Of a DNA stretch of 60,000 nt, positions 10,118 to 21,246 are shown piece by piece. The stretch is from the NCBI RefSeq assembly GCF_026151205.1, contig NC_087080.1:11581837-11641836 (forward strand), in the 5' to 3' direction. A program made the translations under genes and the position numbers. Below the pieces are notes generated by a model. That model saw only the letters and a list, made by a program, of their open reading frames with translations, was not told the origin of the DNA and did not search any database. Origin of the DNA: Bolinopsis microptera (taxonomy: Eukaryota; Ctenophora; Tentaculata; Lobata; Bolinopsidae). The number at the start of each line of letters is the position of its first letter. Position 1 is the first letter of the stretch.

Positions 10118-12799
10118 CTACATAACGGAGCACTCTGACTTCTTCTTTTTCTCCGGCTCCCCCAGCTCCAAGGCAATCTCGGCTACTCTCTGAAACACCT
10201 CCTCCACACCCTGCTGTTCTAGTGCTGACACTGCTAGGAAGTCTACAGCTCCTGAAAACAGTGGTATTTGTAAAGTTTTACTGGCTCTTAGGACTAACCC
10301 CCTACAGCTACAGTATACTAGTATCGTGCCTTGGCACAGAGTGGCTTAGGGTTACTAAGGAGATAAGCACCTCAGGCTATCCCAACACCGGGAGGGATAA
10401 TCACAAGGAAGGACGTTTGAACCCCCCTCCCTCCAGAGCCCAGGCACGAGCTAAAATTTCATCAAGGTCTTACAAAAAACAAATGCTTGAATTTAGAAAT
10501 GTTAACACACACCTATTTGATTAGCTATTTCGTCGATATATTCTTGCGATATAGCTCTGCCGCTATACTCACTATTCGTCCACAAATCTACTTTCGTCCC
10601 GACCAAAAGCCGTCTTGCTTTCGGACAATACTTATCTAACTGAAGACAACAATTTAATGATGTTGTAGTTAGATAAATTAAGTGTTCTTTATATTGCTCT
10701 TTAATGTTTAAATACATCTGTTTCACAATATAATAAACGCTTTGTCACGGATCGTTTGGCGGTTGAAAATAAGATTAAAGGAAATCGGACAATTACAAAT
10801 AAAAGGGAAAATGGATAGAACCTGCAATCTGTAGCCGATGTACTGATTTAAGTTTTTTTTAAATTGTACATAATTACCTCAGGAGCCCATTTGTTGAGAA
10901 TATTCTCCAAGGAATCTCTGTCAACCATTGAGAAACACACAATAAAAACATCAGTGTCCGTGTACGCCATGGGCCTTAGTTTATCGTATTCTTCTTGTCC
11001 GGCAGTATCGAACACTCCTGCATATTTATTCAATGAAAACCATTTGATTTCTCTGATTTCTAGCAAAAAAGTGTAAGTAATCTCCGCCCTCCACTGGTGG
11101 AAAAGTTTTGCAATAGTCTTATAAAATCACAGTCACTCACCAAGGTTTATCCATGTTTGCTTGTACTGAATACCGACAATCTTATTATCAAATATAGTAG
11201 GAACGTATGTTTCTTTGTATTCTTTGTTACTGAAGACTCCCACCAACGCCGTCTTGCCTGTGAGAAGACCAAATATTATAATACATTTATAGTATTATCA
11301 CTTCGAGATGGCCAGGCCTACTCTCATGCTGTCTATATGTGATGATTAGAGCAAGAGACGCGAAATCTCGAGGTTCTGGGATCATTCCCCAGTTGTCCCT
11401 GGCTTTTCAGAGTTAATCATCACATATAGACAGCATGAGAGTAGGCCTGGCCATCTCGAAGTGATAATAATAATTAAAATGTTTCGCAGATTGGCAATTG
11501 ATCGGTGTAGTTGGTGTTGTACACACTGCACTGATAATGATATCACGTTGTACGTGTAATGTAAATATAGTGTGGATAAATGCGAATATATATTCTAAAT
11601 AACTGATAAAATTATATTCCACACAAAGCATGAAATTGTGCTGTATATGAGTGGTGATTTCGCTCTGAGAATCAGGGTCAGTAGCTCAATTGGTAGAGCA
11701 AGAGACGCGAAATCTCGAGGTTCTGGGATCATTCCCCAGTTGTCCCTAGCTTTTCAGAGTTAATCATCACATATAGACAGCATGAGAGTAGGCCTGGCCA
11801 TCTCGAAGTGATAATAATAATTAAAATGTTTCGCAGATTGGCAATTGATCGGTGTAGTTGGTGTTGTACACACTGCACTGATAATGATATCACGTTGTAC
11901 GTGTAATGTAAATATAGTGTGGATAAATGCGAATATATATTCTAAATAACATTTATAGTATCTTTATTTACTTGTTTATGTATAACGCAAAGACAAATAA
12001 AATGTACGTAAAGGAGGAAGTAAGGAGGGAGTAAGGAGGAAGTAAGAAGAAAAAGTTAGGAGGAAGTAAGGAGGAAATAAGGATTAAGAAAGAAGGAAGT
12101 AAGAAGGAAGTAAGGAGGAAGAAAGGATGAAGTAAGGAGGAAGTAAGGATGAAGAAAGAAGGAAGTAAGGAGGAAGAAAGGATGAAGTAAGGAGGAAGTA
12201 AGGATGAAGAAAGAAGGAAGTAAGAAGGAAGTAAGGATGAAGAAAGAAGGAAATAAGGAGGAAGAAAGGATGAAGTAAGGAGGAAGTAAGGAGGAAGTAA
12301 GGAGGAAGTAAGGAGGAAGAAAGGAGGAAGGAAGAAGGAAGAAGGAAGAAAGGAGAAAGTAAGGAGGAGTTAAGGAGGAGGAAATGAGGAGGAAAGGATG
12401 AAGAAAGGATTAAGAAAGGAGGAAGTAATGAGGAATTAAGGAGTAAGAAAGGAGGAAGTCAGGAGGAAATAAAGAGGAGGTTGTGCAATACTCAGTCCAC
12501 TCAGTCTTCGTGTTGTACACAAAAAAGGATTGAAATATTAGTTTAAACAAATTCTAGTCAGGACATTGTAACTTTGTTACTTACATATTTTCTTATCCAA
12601 AAATAGCATTGGAAAAGTTCGTGCATGAGGGTTTTAATCATATCATACAAAATGTATAGATTAGTAAAACTAATGAATTTGACAAGAAGTTAACCATGGT
12701 CCATGACCAAACAGCAAACAACATCAGTCATTTCCAAGAACCTAAATCACACTCACCTACAAATCCGTCTCCGACGACAACACATTTTGTGCACTGCAT
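10118..12799 (-). CDS. Rho-family small GTPase (Rac/Cdc42-like), five exons, complete
   Basis: A membrane-anchored GTP switch of the Rho family. Exons (minus strand): 12799-12757, 11257-11141, 11017-10878, 10639-10513, 10251-10118. Phases 1, 1, 0, 1 all join cleanly to 186 residues. Motifs: P-loop GDGFVGKT (10-17), switch I YVPTIFDN with T35, switch [15 protein letters not shown] with Q61, GTKVDL, SAL, and a polybasic CaaX tail [10 protein letters not shown] suggesting prenylation (Met suggests farnesyl). F56 is Cdc42-like rather than the Rac Trp. Oddities: Phe at position 13, where Rac1 and Cdc42 have Ala, and a Rho-insert region about 7 residues shorter than in Rac1, so GTPase cycling or effector choice may differ. 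The other nucleotide-binding residues look intact. Intron 1 (about 1.5 kb) contains a rearranged SINE and a polypurine tract. Confidence 0.95.
11283..11961. mobile_element. tRNA-derived SINE, rearranged double copy with inverted arm, in Rho intron 1
   Basis: The block is bracketed by a 13-bp direct repeat acatttatagtat (11283-11295 and 11949-11961), read as a target-site duplication. Inside are a perfect 56-bp inverted repeat (11293-11348 against 11414-11469) and a 257-bp direct duplication (11347-11603 and 11694-11950) with one difference noticed by eye. A tRNA-like head at 11675-11747 has a good A box (tagctcaattgg), a D stem GCTC/GAGC, and a weakly paired acceptor stem. The body ends in taataataatta. 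A tRNA head, 13-bp duplication and 5' inversion fit LINE-driven retroposition, including the inversion pattern called twin priming. The anticodon loop lacks the usual T33, so this is not a working tRNA gene. Confidence 0.8.
12003..12480. repeat. Polypurine (GGAGGAAGTAA-like) tract in Rho intron 1
   Basis: About 480 bases of almost pure G and A on the + strand, broken mainly by single T bases. The loose unit is aggaggaagta, and phrases such as aggatgaagaaagaagg recur at higher order. Because the gene is on the minus strand, its pre-mRNA has a matching polypyrimidine run. Such tracts can form intramolecular triplexes (H-DNA); no function is shown here. Confidence 0.9.
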
Positions 12800-13880
12800 C
12801 TACAACTTAACTCTACCACCACTCCGAAACTGACCCTCTACACGTTCACAGAGACACACCAAGTTAAAGCAGCTAGCAGGACTGTACTCTCCCTTATAGT
12901 ACGGGTATCTAAGATACTATCTTATCTCCCTTTACAAGTCTCCGGATAGGGGTGATATCATCAGAGCGGATATCAGAGGACAGTTCCTTTACATTGCTGG
13001 TGTTCTGCAATGGGGGAATAATAAACCACATATAACATATGATAGTGCAATATTGGCAACAGATGACTGGAATCATCGTTTCCGGTAAAGTTGAAAGAAA
13101 ACAAAACATCCTCCATATTTAGGAAATGACTAACAGTACGCGGAAAACACCAACTATCCCCTGCACGATCTGGCTGCTACACCAGCAGCAGCAGTGCTCT
13201 GAGATCTATCTCTCGATCTAATTCTATACAAGCTAATGCAAAACACAAAGGTACACAATTGGACGGTGTACATTGTCCGGATATAAGTATAATTTGCAGG
13301 GTTGACTGTCGTGGATCATTATTCCAATCTGACTGGTAATGAATAGGATGTTACTTAGCACTTACATTCGACTCCATCTGCACTGCTATTAAACTATTCT
13401 AATTAGTTACACTAAAGTTATTAAACCTATTCTAATTAGTTACACTAAAGCGGAGAAACAAAGCCAATATTGCAGGAGTAAATGTACGGGGGGAACTTGT
13501 GGAACTTAGGGGAGGTTTGGGAGTCTGGAACTGACTCTGAAGTTGTAATTTACTGGTTTACAGTGATTACTCTGTGTGGTGTACAGTGTATAGTGTACAA
13601 TGCAGCAAAAATTTAATAATATGTTATTAGGAATTACTCAATGCTGTACATTATCATAGCAGTGTTAAAATGAACAGTAGAAAGACGAGAAGCTAAAATG
13701 TTGAATTGTTAGAAGCAGGAGTCATGCTTTCTATTCCATTATAATTGCCGCTCCAAGATTGTTGCCGCCCAAAATATCACTAACATGATATAGTTGCAAG
13801 GGACAGGTTCAGAGCATTGTTGAGCCTGGTCGTTGATAAATGTCATTGTGAAGACGGCGACATTGTAATATCACATAAGA
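12800..13880. other. Upstream region of the Rho gene, no other gene seen
   Basis: Presumed 5' UTR and promoter side of the minus-strand Rho gene. It contains a short direct duplication at about 13393-13449 (ctattctaattagttacact twice). No conserved core promoter element was recognised. Confidence 0.45.
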
Positions 13881-14626
13881 ACCATGTCATTACCATGGTA
13901 ATGACATGGTTACCATGGTAATGACATGGTTACCATGGTAATGACATGGTTACCATGGTAATGACATGGTTAGTGGTTACCATGGTAATGACATGGTTAC
14001 CATGGTAATGACATGGTTACTATGGTAATGACATGGTTACCATGGTAATGACATGGTTACCATGGTAATGACATGGTAAATGGTAATGACATGGTTACCA
14101 TGGTAATGACATGGTAATGACATGGTTACCATGGTAATGACATGGTAAATGGTAATGACATGGTTACCATGGTAATGACATGGTTACCATGGTAATGACA
14201 TGGTTACCATGGTAATGTCATGGTTACTATGGTAATGACATGGTTACCATGGTAATGACATGGTAATGACATGGTAATGACATGGTAATGACATGGTTAC
14301 CATGGTAATGACATGGTTACCATGGTAATGGCATGGTTACCATGGTAATGACATGGTAATGACATGGTTACCATGGTAATGACATGGTTACCATGGTAAT
14401 GACATGGTTACCATGGTAATGACATGGTAATGACATGGTAATGACATGGTAATGACATGGTTACCATGGTAATGACATGGTTACCATGGTAATGACATGG
14501 TAATGACATGGTTACCATGGTAATGACATGGTTACCATGGTAATGACATGGTTACCATGGTAATGACATGGTTACCATGGTAATGACATGGTTACCATGG
14601 TAATGACATGGTTACCATGGTAATGA
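13881..14626. repeat. 20-bp palindrome-rich tandem array
   Basis: The unit is taccatggtaatgacatggt, with shortened copies interspersed. The first 30 bases (13881-13910) are a perfect palindrome centred on TACCATGGTA, and the array repeats CCATGG and near-palindromic catggttaccatg throughout. It should form many alternative hairpins on either strand. No coding potential. Confidence 0.95.
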
Positions 14627-15330
14627 TGACAATATAGATTTCAGGTTCCATTGAGTGTCACTGCCAGATATCACTGTTTGATCACCGCTGAATTCGTTCA
14701 AGAGCGGAATCATTAGCACCACTGACATCACTAACAGGGTCATAAGCACCATTGGTGGCAGCCTCACACTTCAGTGTTACATACTGAGGTGGGGTTCAAT
14801 ACACCTCTTAGATCCTACGTTAACTTTAAGTGATCTGCAGTGAACTCTTTATACACCATGCGCGTCATCGGGCCTTTTTATCGTTTGCTTATTTGTCATA
14901 AAAATTGCAATGGATTCAATATCCAATCAAATTTATAGTCGGTATTTAGATAAGCAAAAATGTTCATTAAGCTCGAACAGATTGAAATGCATATAAGCAC
15001 GAGTATTAATCAATCATAAACGTGTATCTTGATTCAATAATATTTAACTGACGATAAAATACTCGAGTCAAATATTCAGTGACGCAAGACAAAAAATACA
15101 TGAAGGCACAATTATTTTTCCAAACAAAGAGATTATCTTCAGTATATTAAAGTCACTATTGTGACGGTACATTAGAACCAGACAGAAACAAAGTGTGAAG
15201 GGCCTGTATCAGCACAAAAATACTTGAGATTGAGGTCACGGTATATATTTGAGGGTGTTTGAAAATTCAGACTGCAGTAATGGACGAATAAGGCAAAGCG
15301 CGATGATAATGTGTCGTACAGTTCTGTGTA
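14627..15330. other. Non-coding stretch, nothing recognised
   Basis: AT-rich sequence between two tandem arrays, with no exon, RNA gene or element that I can support. Confidence 0.4.
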
Positions 15331-15416
15331 GAAAGGTGTAGTTAAGGTGTAGTAAAGGTGTAGTAAAGGTGTAGTAAAGGTGTAGTAAAGGTGTAGTAAA
15401 GGTGTAGTAAAGGTGT
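15331..15416. repeat. 11-bp tandem repeat, about 8 copies
   Basis: The unit is aaggtgtagta, and the first copies are slightly altered (gttaaggtgt). Short minisatellite, non-coding. Confidence 0.9.
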
Positions 15417-15796
15417 CGAATATAAGCTACGTATCTAAAGCTGTACCTCTCTTAGTTACGAGCGTTCCCGCAATCTGATTTCAATTCAGTCTAATCTTCT
15501 TTAATGTTTAATGTTTAAGTCGCTTTATACGCGATACATGCAGTATAGGGATTAGGGTATAAATCAACAAATTTGCATAGTGTTTGTAAATATGATTGAC
15601 ACAAAAACAGGATTATAAGTAGTAAAATACTAAAAAATAAACGAAAAGCTACAAATACAAAGCATAAAATGCGGCTGAAATAGCACAAAACTCACTTTAA
15701 GATACGCATTATATCAAATAAATACTAAGATCATAATATAAAATCGGACAACTCTATCTGCTATCTATAACCAAGAGACAAGATCACAAAACTACA

Positions 15797-16189
15797 TTGA
15801 CACTTATACCCGTCGGCATATTTAGCCATGGGGAAGCCTACACAGGGATAGTTGTATGGGATATGCGGGATGATTTGTTAGGAATCATGTTAGATCATAA
15901 GATAAGTGCTGCTAAATTTAAGCTGGCAGCACACGCTTGCCGTGGGAGAGAGAGTTCAGAGAGTCAGGGAGGGAGGGAGACTATAGACCTGATGATTGAT
16001 GATGCAGTGATATTAAACGTACAAATATGTGTAATAATAATAATAGCTATACTTAGTTACCGATACTCAGATAACAGGAAAGTTGCCAAAAACACGGAGA
16101 AACAACTTTATGAGGTACTATACAAAACTGTGAAGGAGAGAGATAAAGAATTAAGGGAGGTTAAAACAGAATGCAACATGTCATTGTAA
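15797..16189 (+). CDS. Possible terminal exon of an unknown single-pass membrane protein
   Basis: An open frame of about 130 codons ending in TAA at 16187-16189. There is no credible ATG at its start, so if real it is probably a 3' exon whose acceptor and upstream exons I could not place. Its second half reads like protein: a hydrophobic segment (VILNVQICVIIIIAILSYRY, about residues 80-99) followed by a charged, helix-forming tail rich in Lys and Glu that ends TECNMSL. No family is recognised. It could also be a chance frame; the first half is compositionally unremarkable. Confidence 0.3.
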   Translation: MTLIPVGIFSHGEAYTGIVVWDMRDDLLGIMLDHKISAAKFKLAAHACRGRESSESQGGRETIDLMIDDAVILNVQICVIIIIAILSYRYSDNRKVAKNTEKQLYEVLYKTVKERDKELREVKTECNMSL

Positions 16190-19049
16190 ACTAGTAACAT
16201 AATAACTGCTGGACATGTAAACTATAACAGTACATTTCGATATACACATGTAACTCCGGGGGAGTATATAAGGCTGTAAAAATGTAAAACTATGTGGATT
16301 GAAGGATGTAACTGTCTACAACACTTTAACAATAATGCAGAACTCCAAGTTTCTTGAAGCTCTCTCTCTCCCTCCCGGAGATTCTATGTGTTGACAGTTT
16401 GTACACGGTATTTTGACACGCGCTCTTAACTTCGTCCTATATGTGAATATATGCACATTAAATCGGGATATTATTATAACCTAGCGGTCTCATTAAATAG
16501 TTTGTAAGGTTATAGTTGAGAGCAGATATAAATCTCAGGCTAGGTTATAATAGATGTAGAAGTGTGACACCGAGGCGTAAACTTCTAGAATGGACTGAAT
16601 GGAACATGCAGTTATAAATCTGAAAATGATGATTATATAGAATGTAAATGTTTGCCAAGTCCAGGATATAAAAAGTACACAAAACTTGTTGAGGCGTGGA
16701 AAATTCCGCGTAAACAACGCGTTCCTCAGTAAAAATGTTAAGCGCAGGGCGGGGCAACACAGACAAACCACTTGTATGTTCTTACCAACCGTGTATTTGA
16801 ACAATCTGGAAATGTCAACAAGGAAAATAAAGGATATCGACATGACATGGAAGAGCTACTCTCTCTATACACGTATTAAAAGGGACTATTCCTACCGTCT
16901 CCCTCTTATTTTGCCTCATCTAAAATTCAAAATACAACAATTAGACACAAAGAAATAGCGCACAATGACACAACACAAGAGAGCAAGAGAAAGACAGAGA
17001 GAGAGAGAGGAGTAACAAATATAATAATATACAGTGTTATATAATAAATTTGAGAGAGAGATGGCGGGATGAACATTGAACAGTACGAGAGCGGAGAGAG
17101 AGAGAGAGAGAGAGAGAATTAATATTTGATTTGAGTAGGTGACATCGTAATGTCAGTGTAAAATTTCACTGAGTCTTATATCACACGTCACCCTATCACA
17201 GATCTACAGTGGAATATATATCTCTCTTTAAATGTATATTTTAGAGATTGTATTCGCAGGATGTATATTGTATATATTATACAAATTAGCTCTGTATGAT
17301 ATGATGAACACTGGGTGTACGATCACGTGATCAGAGTAGCTAGATAAGAGTAAAAGTTATGGTTTTGTCTTGAAACGGGAGCTGGTTAGGTGACAAAATA
17401 CAAATAACATAATTAACCAATTAAAATATTCAAATATTTTAATTATTTGATAATTAACTTTCAGTACCAAATTAGTTAATTGCTCCCAATGATCCAGATT
17501 TAACCGTGGAGAATACTAATATATAAAAATATAATAACTAAGTCTGATGTCCAATTAGTTAATTAAGAAGCTATAATGTATAAACAGACTTTTCCATATT
17601 TGAAAGCAATGCAATTGTAAAACGTGCAGACGAAATAACACCAGTTATAAATTGACTGCCTGTTAAACTCAAAAACTTCAAAAAATTCTGTTGAACTTGT
17701 TGCCTTGGGTTTTGAGAGGGGAAAAAGGACATTTGACCCCTTCAAAATTTCGCCCGCATCAGTTTCTCATAATGATTTTGGGTTACAGTTATTGTTAGTG
17801 CATTCTTTAGGCTAGTCGTCATGTAAGGGCTAGAGCAGGGGATATAATAACCGATTTAGGGTTAGGTATGGGTGTTAGGTTACGGTTAAAGTTTTACGGC
17901 TCAATATCGAGCTACTAGGGGTTAAACATCGTGAGATGAGATTTCGACGAAAAATACCGTGCACTGATTGAAAGTGATCTTTAAAGTTATCATTTAAAAG
18001 CATCCGCGGAATATTACAGTTTGACATTATGTGCTCAGCTAACTGTTCAAATGAAATCATGTACTAATAAAAAGCATGAAAAATGGATTCCTAAGAGCAA
18101 AAGCCAAAAGTAAGTAAAATATTAATAAGTCATGGTTAAGGTGTGCGACGTGCTTGCAATGTATAATACGGGATGAAGAACTACAAAAGCTGATACGAAC
18201 AGTGTCCGATAAGCTCTCCTATAATAACGCCTCACATCTCTCGCTAATTGTGAAAGTCGTATAAGCTGCCACCTAGAAAGCTAGAAGTAGAAATAGTTGC
18301 GGTCCAGAAATATGCAGAATCAAAATATCAGAGTTGCTCAAAAACACTGTTGAACTAAGAGATCGTTTGTATTACAATACGAGGTTAGTACAATAACGAA
18401 CATGGGCTGATCAGAGGGAACCTGTAACACTGAGATATGTGGATTGCAGCGGGTTTGACATTATCAGCGGTAACATTACACCACTCACTAACCTGTCACA
18501 ACTCACTAACACTCAACATATCAACCAACTCAACATAGCAACAAACTCAATATATCATTATCAATACATTAACATATCAACAATCTCAACATATCAATAC
18601 ATTAACTATCAACATATCAACATCTTCACGCTCAGCTCGGTTGAACGTTTGTTAACAGTCAATCATATAAATTGACAAAAGGGGTGAAGTCAAAATCGAA
18701 TATTACAGATAAAAATCATCAGAGAATCAGTGGCTTTAGCATCAAGAAAGAAAGTTAGCAGCTGATTATATATACAGCTGATATAGGTGGTGCAAAATAA
18801 TATGAAACATTGGAGTACATATTTCAACTTGGGAGTCAAATTTCATGATCACTGATCAGCCTAAGAAAGTAAAAGCCAATGCTCCTCCTCAACCACTAAC
18901 TGTACAGGCGAGACATTCAGACAAGAGCGGATAGTAACGATAGGGAATCAGGAGCAATGGAATGTGCTCGAGTGTGAGGTCACAGGGCAGTTGGCACGTA
19001 CAAAAACTATAACATTTCGACACTTCTTGAGCCTCCGGACAGTCAAGTA
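16190..19049. other. Long non-coding stretch with simple repeats
   Basis: No supported gene. GA dinucleotide runs occur near 16980-17007 and 17093-17116. Near 17855 there is a short ttagggttagg phrase. Around 18480-18620 the sequence is low-complexity, with recurring catatcaac and actcactaac. Open frames here are short and lack family similarity. Confidence 0.45.
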
Positions 19050-19271
19050 TTATATTGTGTACAATCTCCGAACAGTGCGACTATAGTGTGTACAATCTCC
19101 GAACAGTGCGACTATATTGTGTACAATCTCCGAACAGTACGTGCGACTATACTATGTACAATCTCCGAACAGTGCGACTATACTATGTACAATCTCCGAA
19201 CAGTGCGACTATATTATGTACAATCTCCGAACAGTGCGACTATACTATGTACAATCTCCGAACAGTGCGAC
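19050..19271. repeat. 31-bp tandem repeat, about 7 copies
   Basis: The unit is gtacaatctccgaacagtgc followed by gactatattgt; one copy is lengthened by gtgc near 19140. It opens overlapping spurious frames in all three forward phases. There are no unique spacers, so it is not CRISPR-like. Confidence 0.95.
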
Positions 19272-20323
19272 TGTTCAGTGTTCAGGTTTTCTTGAAATAG
19301 AGCAATTCGGTATGTCGGTATCACCATGTCATGGTTAATGTTTTAGGATACAGAATCGCAATATACTTGTATTTAAATCGTATCATATTAAAAGTAGGCT
19401 TTTCTATTTCTTATCTGACGAACCTGTATTTGATTATATCAGATCTCCTTATCTGCAGAAGATATATAAGCTTACTATGTAAACAACCACTCTGTAAGCT
19501 AATCAGGAAACAGATACCTGCATCATGTAATTATCATGTGATTAGAGGTCAAGATAACGTTAAAGAGTGAAATATAGCATTAACCATTTCCTGAATCCTG
19601 ATGGATACAGCTGTGATCATTGAGGTGAAATTGAATTAATTAACATCACACATGGTGAGTTCTAGTAAAAACTCATGAGTAAATATCAGTTATAATTGTT
19701 TGCACTTATTTACCTTTATTGATATTAATATTCTTATCAAACGCTTCAGTTTGCGATAAGAGGAAATGAGTTAATAGTGAAGTGGTCTGTGGTGGACCAA
19801 CACTGGTGATCATCAGCTTGTGGTCCACAAGTGGTGTAGATTCGGTCAATTCTTCCTTTGATGGCGATAAGATCGAATGATCAGTTAATGATTAAGGAAT
19901 GATGATCAACTTCATCGATATCATCTATATAAGTATAACTGGGTCATCCGAATTTAAACAACTTGTATTTTCTTTCTTCAACCATTCGCATCATTCTGGT
20001 TTTCTGATCTTGTCAGCATGTTATTTATATGACAATCAGGCAATCTTAGAAAGCTATTACCAAAAATATTAAAACTCTTTTTAAATTTCAGCTTGTTAAT
20101 GCAAATGTTTTACAAGTTTACAATTAATCGTTCAAATAATTACAATTCACATTACTTGTTGAATTTATATTTTATGTTTTTTACCAATTAACCATCATTT
20201 TATTTAATCCAATAAAATTACCTATAAATTTTGTGACCAACGCACTTAATTGCACTTATAAACGCATTAAAAAATAATGGCTTCGTCAACGCAATTGTAG
20301 ATCGATTTCTTTTTTATTTATTA
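19272..20323. other. Non-coding stretch containing one member of a dispersed repeat pair
   Basis: Bases about 19439-19535 resemble about 22110-22210: ctccttatctg, then aagct, then gtaaacaac, ctgta and aagctaatcagga in the same order. No gene was recognised in the stretch. Confidence 0.5.
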
Positions 20324-20505
20324 AGGGGTCGTTCACATATTACGTAATCACTTTTTGGATGATTTGTAACCCCTCCCCCTCCGTATTCAGTTTTACACAT
20401 AGCTGTTGTGCCAAAATTACACTACTACTAGCGTAATCCATAATCGTTTGGAAACCCCCCTCCCCCCTCGGCTAATTACGTAATATAAATATGTGAACGA
20501 CCCCT
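20324..20505. mobile_element. Small MITE with AGGGGTCGTTCAC terminal inverted repeats
   Basis: The left end reads AGGGGTCGTTCACATAT then TACGTAAT; the right end is the reverse complement, with a short insertion between the two blocks. The 182-bp interior is C-rich (acccctccccctcc and cccccctccccc) and has no ORF. Termini of this general type occur in MITE families of many animals, to my recollection; I did not assign a superfamily because the target-site duplication is not clear (left flank ttatta, right flank aaatgc). Confidence 0.8.
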
Positions 20506-20840
20506 AAATGCTTTACGTTTTATTTTTAAATTCCTATCATTAATTTTAGCTGATGTGGACTGTGGAGTTACTATAATCCAAAGTACATATAAAATTAATA
20601 ACGATGGTGATGATATAATTTACCAGAATGCACCCACAAATATGCAAAAGTCAAGTAGAAGAAGCTCGTGCCAAATTTGGAGTACATCGAAAGTTTGAAA
20701 CGTTACGCCGTCGATACATGATATTCAATTTCATTTTGCATCCTCCAATCATTACATCTGCACGATTTGCAAACTGCAAAGCCAAAGGTATTGCATCATG
20801 TTCACTTTAGCTCAGTAACATGACCCAGTGATCGCTAAAT

Positions 20841-21246
20841 TTCATGACCAGTCGCTCAATCTCATGACCAGTCGCTCAATCTCATGAACAGTCGCTCAAT
20901 CTCATGACCAGTCGCTCAATCTCATGACCAGTCGCTCAATCTCATGACCAGTCGCTCAATCTCATGACCAGTCGCTCAGTCTCATGACCAGTCGCTCAGT
21001 CTCATGACCAGTCGCTCAATCTCATGACCAGTCGCTCAATCTCATGACCAGTCGCTCAATCTCATGACCAGTCGCTCAATCTCATGACCAGTCGCTCAAT
21101 CTCATGACCAGTCGCTCAATCTCATGACCAGTCGCTCAATCTTATGACCAGTCGCTCAATCTCATGACCAGTCGCTCAATCTCATGACCAGTCGCTCAAT
21201 CTTATGACCAGTCGCTCAATCTTATGACCAGTCGCTTCATTACATG
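20841..21246. repeat. 20-bp tandem array, about 20 copies
   Basis: The unit is catgaccagtcgctcaatct. Copies are nearly identical; a few have cagt for caat or ctta for ctca. It is non-coding and lacks spacers. Confidence 0.95.

Noticed and set aside
11675-11747. Functional tRNA gene in Rho intron 1
   Set aside because: The D arm and A box are good, but the anticodon loop has no T33, the acceptor stem has a mismatch, and the sequence continues into a duplicated SINE body with target-site duplications.
13881-14626. Possible origin or protein-binding array based on repeated CCATGG
   Set aside because: Nothing beyond palindromy supports a specific function.
16535-16958. Overlapping frames of 73-102 codons on both strands
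   Set aside because: AT-rich, mutually overlapping, no domain, no start or splice context.
19050-21246. CRISPR-like appearance of the 31-bp and 20-bp arrays
   Set aside because: Units are directly adjacent with no unique spacers, and the setting is an animal genome; these are minisatellites.
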